Origin: Blasia pusilla
Lineage: Eukaryota; Marchantiophyta; Marchantiopsida; Blasiales
NCBI GenBank assembly: GCA_050084515.1
Contig: CM114274.1
Coordinates: forward strand, 14,074,001-14,138,000
Direction of reading: 5' to 3'
DNA length: 64,000 bases
Position numbers and translations under genes: made by a program. This document shows positions 56,994 through 64,000 of this stretch, piece by piece; position 1 is the stretch's first letter; each line of letters begins with the position of its first letter. The notes below the pieces were generated by a model. That model did no database searches. It saw only the letters and a list, made by a program, of their open reading frames with translations, and was not told the DNA's origin.

Positions 56994-58532
56994 CTATGAG
57001 GAGCGAACCTTGATGCGAGTCTTGAGAGGATTGATCATAAGGATTGTGAACTCGAGCTTCTCGGAGAAATCCACGTCTTGGTCGGGATTCACTCTGGAAA
57101 ACTCGAAGGTCTGGATGAGGCGAGCCAGAATGAGATGGGCGTGGGTGAGGCCCAGGCTCAATCCGGGGCAAATCCGGCGACCCGCTCCGAACGGTATGAA
57201 CTCCAAGCTCTTAGGTCCATGCGATCCAGTCATGTCGTAGTTCGGGTTGTCGTTGAGGAACCGCTCAGGGTCGAAAACCTCGGGATCCTTCCAGATAGTC
57301 GGGTCATTCTGCATGGCTTGAATGTGGAAAATGACCATGGCGTCCTCGGGAATATCATAGCCCCTGAGCTTGGTCTGTTGACTGACTCCGTGAGTGATGC
57401 CGAAAGGCAAGGGAGGGTGCTTCCTGAGAGATTCCTTGACCACCGCTTGGAGGTAAGGCATTTTCTGGATATCGGATTCCCCGACAGTTCTTCCGCCGGT
57501 CACTCTCTGGATCTCGTCGTGCAATCTGTTCTGGATGTCTGGTCGCATGACCACATTGCCCATGGTCCATTCCAAGGAGTTGGCAGTGGTGTCTGTCCCT
57601 GCCGTGAGCACTTCTCCGAGCAGACCCAGAATGTCGGTCTCCACCAGGTTCATCTCCTTCTGAAGAACGATGAGCGAGTCAACGTAGTCTCCCACAGGAG
57701 CGCCTGAGTCTCTGAGCTTTCGGTGCTCCTCGATTATGGGACCAAAAATTCTCCTCATGCGACCGAGCAACTCCTGGCATTCCGTCTTGTGTTTCTTGGA
57801 GAATCGTTGGATGATTGGAAGAAAATCGATCACTTGTGGAGCCAGGATGCTGAGAAGTCGGCGCAGAATAGCGTCCAGCTCAGCGATAGTGGGAGCATCA
57901 AATCGATTGCCAAAGCAGACATGCAACAAAATGCTGAAGACGACGAATCGGCAGTGAGAGAGAATACCCACGACGTTATCATTATTCTTCGCCTCCTCCT
58001 TCATCCTCACGATCATATTGTTGAGCTCCTCTTCGCGGAAAGGCGCAAACGACGCAACTTTGGAAGAGGAAAGCACCTGGGTCACCAAGTTCTTGCGAAC
58101 CCCGCGCCAGTAGGTACCGTACAAAGCAGAGTTGACACTCCGCCATCCTGTGAAGTTCAATCGCGACAATAGCTTCGGACGAGATGACCAAATCGCACCT
58201 TCTTTGATAAGGGCTTCGTGGGCGATCTCCGGTGAGGTAACTATGATGAAGTACTTGAATCCTGTCTTCAGGGCGTACAGGGGCCCGAATTCCTTGGCAA
58301 TATCGATCAAAATCTTGTGAGTTTTTGGCCCCCTGGTTTTCAGCATCGTCCCGACGATTGGAAGACCTTTCGGAGTTGGCGGCATGTTGAGCTTCGGTTT
58401 GGAGAAGAAAATCTTCTGCACGATGAAAGTCACTACCATAATCACAACGGCCGTGACGATCCACATCCACGGAATCATGCTGGGACTGTCCGTTACCATC
58501 TCCTCAGTCGACATCGTCTCAGAGTCCGCCAT
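56994..58532 (-). CDS. Cytochrome P450 monooxygenase (plant A-type, CYP77/CYP89-like)
   Basis: An intact intronless gene of 512 residues, a normal P450 length. Such enzymes insert one oxygen atom into small substrates using electrons from P450 reductase at the ER. A hydrophobic anchor occupies about residues 20-40 and is followed by a Pro-rich hinge (MPPTPKGLP). Helix I carries AGTDTT (311-316). The ExxR pair is Glu367/Arg370 in KESLRKHPP. PERF is at 422-425. The haem loop FGAGRRICPG (448-457) has Cys455 as ligand. The segment VNSALYGTYWRGVRKNLVT and the CRFVVFSILLHVCFG block resemble CYP77 and CYP89 members. CYP77 enzymes act on fatty acids in cutin formation, but the substrate here is unknown. 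No neighbouring gene suggests a pathway. All key residues are present. Confidence 0.95.
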   Translation of the reverse strand: MADSETMSTEEMVTDSPSMIPWMWIVTAVVIMVVTFIVQKIFFSKPKLNMPPTPKGLPIVGTMLKTRGPKTHKILIDIAKEFGPLYALKTGFKYFIIVTSPEIAHEALIKEGAIWSSRPKLLSRLNFTGWRSVNSALYGTYWRGVRKNLVTQVLSSSKVASFAPFREEELNNMIVRMKEEAKNNDNVVGILSHCRFVVFSILLHVCFGNRFDAPTIAELDAILRRLLSILAPQVIDFLPIIQRFSKKHKTECQELLGRMRRIFGPIIEEHRKLRDSGAPVGDYVDSLIVLQKEMNLVETDILGLLGEVLTAGTDTTANSLEWTMGNVVMRPDIQNRLHDEIQRVTGGRTVGESDIQKMPYLQAVVKESLRKHPPLPFGITHGVSQQTKLRGYDIPEDAMVIFHIQAMQNDPTIWKDPEVFDPERFLNDNPNYDMTGSHGPKSLEFIPFGAGRRICPGLSLGLTHAHLILARLIQTFEFSRVNPDQDVDFSEKLEFTILMINPLKTRIKVRSS

Positions 58533-59000
58533 CGTGCCGACTCAAATAGACCAACCCGTCAGATTGAATTTTTGTGTGGAACTACGGTACGGGAAAGTCA
58601 TCCACTTTCGAATCCAACCAACCCACCTCTACCCTCTGCAAACAAATTGAACCGATCACTCAAAGGGCTCTGCTCTGAAGTGTATGATGGATAAAGCCCT
58701 GACTCTCTCCTCAACAGAGAACACCCCGGAACAGACAGTCCGGAACAGAGTACCGATCGCACACTTCCATACATATAAGTCCTCGTCAGGTCTTCCAGGA
58801 CCGTGACTGGACCTGGCCCTGGCTCCATCCGTGACCGGGTCCAAATCGATTCGCAATTCGTCTTGGGGGTTGAAGTCAGCGTTACTTTGTGGAATTCCCA
58901 TTAATTCCAGAAGTTCCACTGGGCGACCGACTGCAGAAGGGGGTAGTGCCAACCCCACCAACTTAAGGATGTGCCGAAAGTAGGCGACCCTCAAAGTGTA
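58533..59000 (-). promoter_or_regulatory. Upstream region of the P450
   Basis: The gene is read leftward, so its promoter lies here. A weak TATA-like ACTTATATGT (minus strand) is present at about 58771-58780, some 240 bp before the start codon. No other element can be supported. The open frames in 58600-59360 have no recognisable content. Confidence 0.3.
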
Positions 59001-59359
59001 CGAGCTGAGCTCAACCACTAATTGTCACGTTGGTCAAGCCTCGAGAAAGATTCAACGTTACCAACAAACTACTCGTCGTGACCGATGCTACTTTCCTGAG
59101 TCCAATCCCCTGGCGACATTCCAACTGTCCTCATGGACGCTGAGTAGAGTTGACAATGTGTCATTCCATCGGCCGAGTCGGCTCAAAGTTTTGCTGCGTG
59201 CTGGAAGCTTCCAGCAGCACAAGGTTCCTAGATGCTGGGCTGGATGGATCGAGGTCGGAGGTCCATCCGGCGGGGCCGGCTTGGACGGTACATCCTTCTG
59301 GAAAGAGGGATGGGCGATTCAGGAATCGGGAGTAGTTGGCCGATACGATGCGGTTTGAT

Positions 59360-62102
59360 ACACACGCCTAATTTTTCTTGAAGCATAATTTCTCAATTGG
59401 CTCTATATTATTGTTATGAGGGAAATTCCTGAAGGGTAATAAAAAATGTTTTTTTAATTTTTGTGAATCATGTAATGTAAGATTAAGAATGAGATAAATA
59501 AGAAAAATACTAGTAATGTGCACTGGAAATAAAAATGGTGTTTTAATGTAGAGTTTCCTAAGGTATTAATGATGTCGCATACAAATTCAAATATTTTTTC
59601 TCGCCTCTACATGTAACATGTGAAATATTTTTTCTGTTGCCACGTGGAATACACGTGTGTTTGAAAATTAAGAAGACATTCTCCCATAACAATATAAATG
59701 ACGAAGGAAATGAAACTAGCGTGACCTTTTCTCACCAAACTCAATAACCAACTTCCATTTTCTAAAAATGCTTATTAAGAATTAAAATTTTATGTTTTTA
59801 GAATCAAATGTAATTGTGGACATGTGAGAACACATTCACAACTCCAGCACATAAACACTACCCAATTTTATTTAAAAATTTTCATTATATTTGGGGTCAT
59901 AATTTTCAACATTAGAATGCAAATAATTTTCAAAAATGAAATTCTGAAAGAGTGTTTTATTTTAGATTCCGTAATGTTTTTAAACTACATTTAAAATAAG
60001 ACAAAAAAATTTGTACCTTGTAGGAATTTAATAATATTATATTATTTCTTTTAGTTATACATATAGAAAAGTCCTTTGGGATAGGCTTAACACCTACCTT
60101 TTAAGACCACATAATTGGACTCCTCATATGCACTGATGTAAAGTCCGGAGGTGGAAGTCTCTAAGACCATGGTTCCTTTCCAGACCTGGTGAGAAGCATG
60201 GATAGGGCCCACCTCCTAAGGTATCCATTGGCATAGAGCGCCTCGGTCCACGTATCCAAAGCTTCAAACATACGTCAATATGTATAGGAAATGAGGATAT
60301 CGTACGTTGGAGCTACATAACATTTTAAGCCCCAATGAAAAGTACACTTATTTTTGGACGAGGCTAATCCATATGGTGTCTATCTATGTCTATATTCCGA
60401 TCTTATGTAAAAAAAATAGTAGGATAATAGAAAAAAATAAAATAATATTTTATTTTATTTAAATAAATTTAAAAAATAATCTTAGTGGAAGAAGAAAGTA
60501 TTTTATTATTTAGATCAAAATTTAATTTATTTATGTTATATTTATTAATCTCAAGTGAACAATAAGAAAAAATAATGGGATAATTAGAAAGAGAATAATT
60601 TGTGTCTTTTAGTTCATATTGTTAAGAAAACCCATGCTAAGCATATCCATACAGTGATCCCTTGCCAAGGCCTCTCTTGCGACACCTCACAAAATTATTT
60701 GAACTTGTCTAAGAAATTCAAACTAATTTTGGTGCTTTATTTCTTATAGTTTTCTTTCATTTCATCCTCCTACTTATAATAACCCCATATGTTTTGTTAA
60801 TAGTACAAATAATTTCTTAGAACCCATTAAATTACTACTCTTAAAAAATTTTGAAAAATGAATAGTGATCAGCAAGATAACCACAAGGTGTTGCAACGTA
60901 AGCGAACCATGATGAGTTGTGAAGGAAGGAAGCTCAAAAACAACTCGGCATATAAAAAATGAAATGCTTGTAAAGGGTGAAATCCGCCACAAAAAGAAGG
61001 ATTCAAGGAAGCAGCCACTTCGGAATCCATCACTTCAAATTTTTGCATCCAATTCCAACCAAGGATCGTCAAAAATGATTCAAAAATCCAATCCATGAAT
61101 GTCCAAAAGGACGTGTAGGCGAGAACATGGAAATGCGTCTCAACCCATAGCCCGATCAAGGTTACACAAAAATGTAGGTGCATGGATAGGAATTTTTGTA
61201 TGGAATTCTTATGATCTTGAGGCATGAATGTGCACGGTTGTATCTACCTCTCTTGCCTCCTCGTGAAGGCTTATGTTGTGTCTTGCCTTTGTATATGTGA
61301 ATCCAAAGATGGTAGCAAGGTTCAGCTCAGTTGCTACACGTTAACCCCATGAAATCTTTGTGGCCCACTCTCTTCGACGCGTTTGTGAGCCTTTGTGTTT
61401 GAAGCGCTATTTATCCTCTACAAAATTCTGCTGCAATATAGAGCTCTCCTTTGAGTAGTTGCACTGAACTTACTCGGAAATGGGCAATTACTATTCAACA
61501 CTTAATTGTTTTTCTTGCTTACATCTTGGCTCATTCGTCTTGTGTCTCGTCCTCCTTTAATTTCTTTCTCAAATTGAAGACTCTAGCATCATAAAATATG
61601 AGATGAAGAAGATATAAAATATATGCAAATTTCGAAACTATGACAAGTACTTGATGAAGTTGTTTAATCTATGTGAAATTTCTTGATAGACATTTGTGAG
61701 TGTGTACTACAGAGAAAATAGAAGATATAACTTAAGGAGAGTATGTAGGAAGCATCTGCATAGAAGAGGAAATTGAGCATTAAGAAAACGGTGGAAAGCT
61801 AGTAAGATGAAGAGTTATTATGATGAAGAACAGAAAGGATAGTCAATATGCTAATAGTTAGCCTAATATGTATGGCTATTATAGGTGTAGTTTAGTGCCA
61901 TAACATAGATTGAATGATAAGAGCCTAATGTTGGAGCGTGGGGTTGGTCTTTATCAAAGGCTCAACTTCTGCTCTAAAGTCCTTGAATTGAGCTTGTGCT
62001 TCCTTGGACTAGACTAAAGAGAGTTGGGATTCATGGTTCTCTCCAATCTATCAATTTCAATGTGTACACTATCCAATTGAGACATCAATCTCTCATAGAC
62101 AT
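59360..62102. other. AT-rich intergenic sequence without recognised genes
   Basis: Mostly low-GC sequence with A/T runs (for example 60410-60620). Two minus-strand open frames near 60774-61225 have no recognisable content. I see no tRNA, rRNA or transposon domain. One inverted member of the 55.5-kb repeat lies near 59640-59700. Confidence 0.35.
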
Positions 62103-62866
62103 TGTCGTGCGCATACACATCGCTACACAAAATACATCATTGTCAACAAACATACACACAAACACACACCATCCCATGCTAACTCATGGCATCCAAACAA
62201 CGAGACGAGAAGTCCCTCTCCAATTAAATCAATGAAATCTCTCTCAACATCTCACAACAAGCACTCCATGGTGTGCACTCTCTCATGTTTAACCAAACCC
62301 ACTCTCCTAATGAGAGGCTTGGGTTACACACACAAGGCAAGGAGGACCATAGCTCCGCCGCCTGATGCCAAGAGGTTCAACAAAGAGAGAAGGAGCTCTC
62401 AAGCTCTCTCTCTTGGAGGTAAACCCCCTTCTCTCTTCCAAGCTCTCTCCTTGGTAACCTATGCTTGCAAGTCATCTCCTTAGCTCTTGACCTGCTGTAG
62501 TGGGTCAAGGACCACATCCCAATGTGGAAACTCAACTTTATTCCAAATGGAAACCTACCTGAAAGATTTAGTTTCTCTATATGGCTCCAAATGAGCCGAA
62601 ACAAAGGGGAAACCTGCTCTCTTAGGTTACTTATGGCCTCAGCAAGTCATCCTTGCTCTCTTGAGGTTGTTCTCCAATATAAGGCAATCTACTAGATCTC
62701 GACGATCTATCCTAAAACTCATGATAATTATCGTGCGCATACACATTGTTACACAACATACATCGGTGTCAACAAACATACACACAAACACACACCATCC
62801 CTTGCCAACTCATGGCATCCAAACAAGGAGACGAGAAGTACCAAAATATATTTAATCGCCCCCCTA
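62103..62866 (-). repeat. LTR of gypsy copy 3 with terminal direct repeats
   Basis: Two similar blocks, 62103-62224 and 62729-62860 (both with gcgcatacacat, acacacaaacacacaccatccc and ggcatccaaacaa), bracket about 500 bp. That is the same plan as the LTRs at 12721 and 53725. Part of the interior (62490-62720) is inverted relative to 3735-3965. Confidence 0.65.
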
Positions 62867-64000
62867 GCTGGTAGTTAGATACCTCTAACTCTAGATAGCC
62901 ATCTATCCCTACCTACCATGACATACATCTCTCGGCGCTAAGAGCAAAAAGGTTGGGTTGCTCATATGGCCCCCATCGTTTGTCGCCTTCTTGTCATCCA
63001 CATCACAAACATAAGTCGGAATCTAGAACTACCTACTCTATGTACATTTGGGACACATCCATCGTTCCTGAGGAACCCTAGTGAGAGGTGGCGTCAAACA
63101 TGCCATATGCCATCATGTTGAACACCCATCACAAACTAGCATAGTGGCTGCACCACGGGCGGAACCACACAACATACATCGCAAGCTTGTAGGAACTACA
63201 GCTAAGCTCGGATCAATAGTATTGTCAATGTTAGGAAGGTAACGTGGCGCACAGTTACGCACATGATCCTTCCAAACCATATCATCGCATCCCTCCAATA
63301 AAAGAACACCAGATGGAAAAATCTCAGGCACTCTGAACATGGTGCGCAAACATCAGGATCATCAAGGTTCAACACCTCACCAACATCTCAACAAATGGCC
63401 GTAGATAAATCTGGCTTTCGATCAACGTTTGATCACACAAGGCCTGAAACTCCCTGCGAAACTCTATACCTTGGTTTGTCAACACTTGAGTTGGTGTGCC
63501 ATAATGACTCAGCACTTGATCTAGGAAGGCATATGCTACTCCCTCACTCGCTTTGTCAAGCAATGCAACCAACTCTATCCACTTCGAGAAGTGCTCGACC
63601 ATCACCAACACATAACAACTATGGCGCTCCGTCAAAGGTAAAGGTCCGAAAAAATCCAAACTCCATCTGTAACCTAAACCCATGATCAAAAGTGGATGCA
63701 ACTGTGGAGTTGGAGCATTGAACGATGCTCGCACTTGATCACACACCATGCACCTAGCATCAAACTATTGAATGTCAGTCTGCATGCCTCGCCACCAATA
63801 CTGTATCTAGGGCAAGTTGTACATCCGCTTCACTCCAAAATGAACCAACTCCTCTTGGGCATGACGCACCAAACGTGCTCTCTCTGAAGGATGAGGCACC
63901 ACACGTACTCTACCATCCTCCCAACCTTGCAACACATGTGTCTCCTCCCACCAAAATTGTCAGGCTCGTTGTAGGATCCAATCTCGTTCTCTAGTACCCA
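62867..64000 (-). pseudogene. Gypsy copy 3, integrase and PHD region (deletion derivative)
   Basis: On the minus strand from the right edge: zinc-domain remnants, then the integrase core (63369-63749) with SFNAPTPQLHPL, WSLDFFGPLPL and LTNQGIEF. The second Asp is Asn, as in copy 1. The core then jumps by internal deletion into sequence near the C-terminus. The tail frame (63113-63349) has WKDHVRNCAPRYLP and the start of a PHD finger (CMLCG, CDGC). The finger is interrupted by a stop at about 63117 but continues as WHMAC and CPKC to about 63040. The polypurine tract complement is at about 62867-62880. Confidence 0.8.

Noticed and set aside
57078-57707. 209-residue plus-strand open frame opposite the P450
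   Set aside because: It is the antisense shadow of a clear P450 coding sequence and has no known domain.
1-64000. tRNA, rRNA or telomeric sequence
   Set aside because: None was recognised by eye on either strand; a tRNAscan or Infernal run would be needed to exclude short RNA genes.

Overview
This window is a transposon graveyard from a eukaryotic, plant-type (streptophyte) nuclear genome. The signs are Ty1/copia and Ty3/gypsy pol remnants, a Mutator-like DNA transposon cluster with GT-AG introns, a CT microsatellite, AT-rich spacers and one intact intronless plant-type A-clan cytochrome P450. Host lineage is not settled. C5-methyltransferase-carrying gypsy elements have been reported from charophyte algae, so an early-diverging streptophyte (alga, bryophyte, lycophyte or fern) is my guess.

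Layout. 1-282: compressed gypsy scraps. 283-2848: truncated Ty1/copia pol. 3735-4289: LTR-derived fragments. 4022-13301: Ty3/gypsy copy 1, with gag, protease, a DNMT3-like cytosine-C5 methyltransferase, RT-RNase H, integrase and a C-terminal PHD finger. Its 3' LTR (12721-13301) is directly followed by the leader and gag of gypsy copy 2 (13302-14177). Copy 2 is split in gag by a 27.6-kb insertion (14178-41783) and resumes at 41784, running to its LTR stub at 48806. A third gypsy copy on the minus strand fills 62103-64000.

The 27.6-kb insertion is a nested cluster of three copies of one unfamiliar Mutator-like element. Element 1 is at 14178-26723. An inverted element is at 29185-41132, flanked by a 9-bp duplication. 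A partial copy (26724-29184 plus 41133-41783) hosts the inverted one. The whole cluster is flanked by a second 9-bp duplication inside gypsy gag. Each full element has two divergent genes. One is a transposase with an N-terminal Cys/His cluster, a MULE-like core and a C-terminal SWIM finger. The other is a multi-exon gene joining a ParB-like domain, a charged middle region and an N6-adenine/N4-cytosine amino-methyltransferase domain with the motif order of beta-class bacterial enzymes. The introns and the shared divergent promoter carry regularly spaced arrays (about 60-68 bp) of a ~27-bp hairpin-forming palindrome. All copies are broken by stops and frameshifts.

The striking point is that two unrelated transposons, one inside the other, each carry a DNA methyltransferase of a different chemistry (C5 in the retrotransposon, N6A/N4C type in the DNA transposon). 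The retrotransposon adds a chromatin-reader PHD finger.

48807-62102 is mostly quiet: a 62-bp tandem array with triplet higher-order structure, a possible plant-transposase-like gene remnant (about 50.2-52.4 kb), a cluster of TGACTC/GAGTCA motifs, an LTR, small dispersed repeats, and the P450 (56994-58532, minus strand). The P450 is the only gene here that looks intact.
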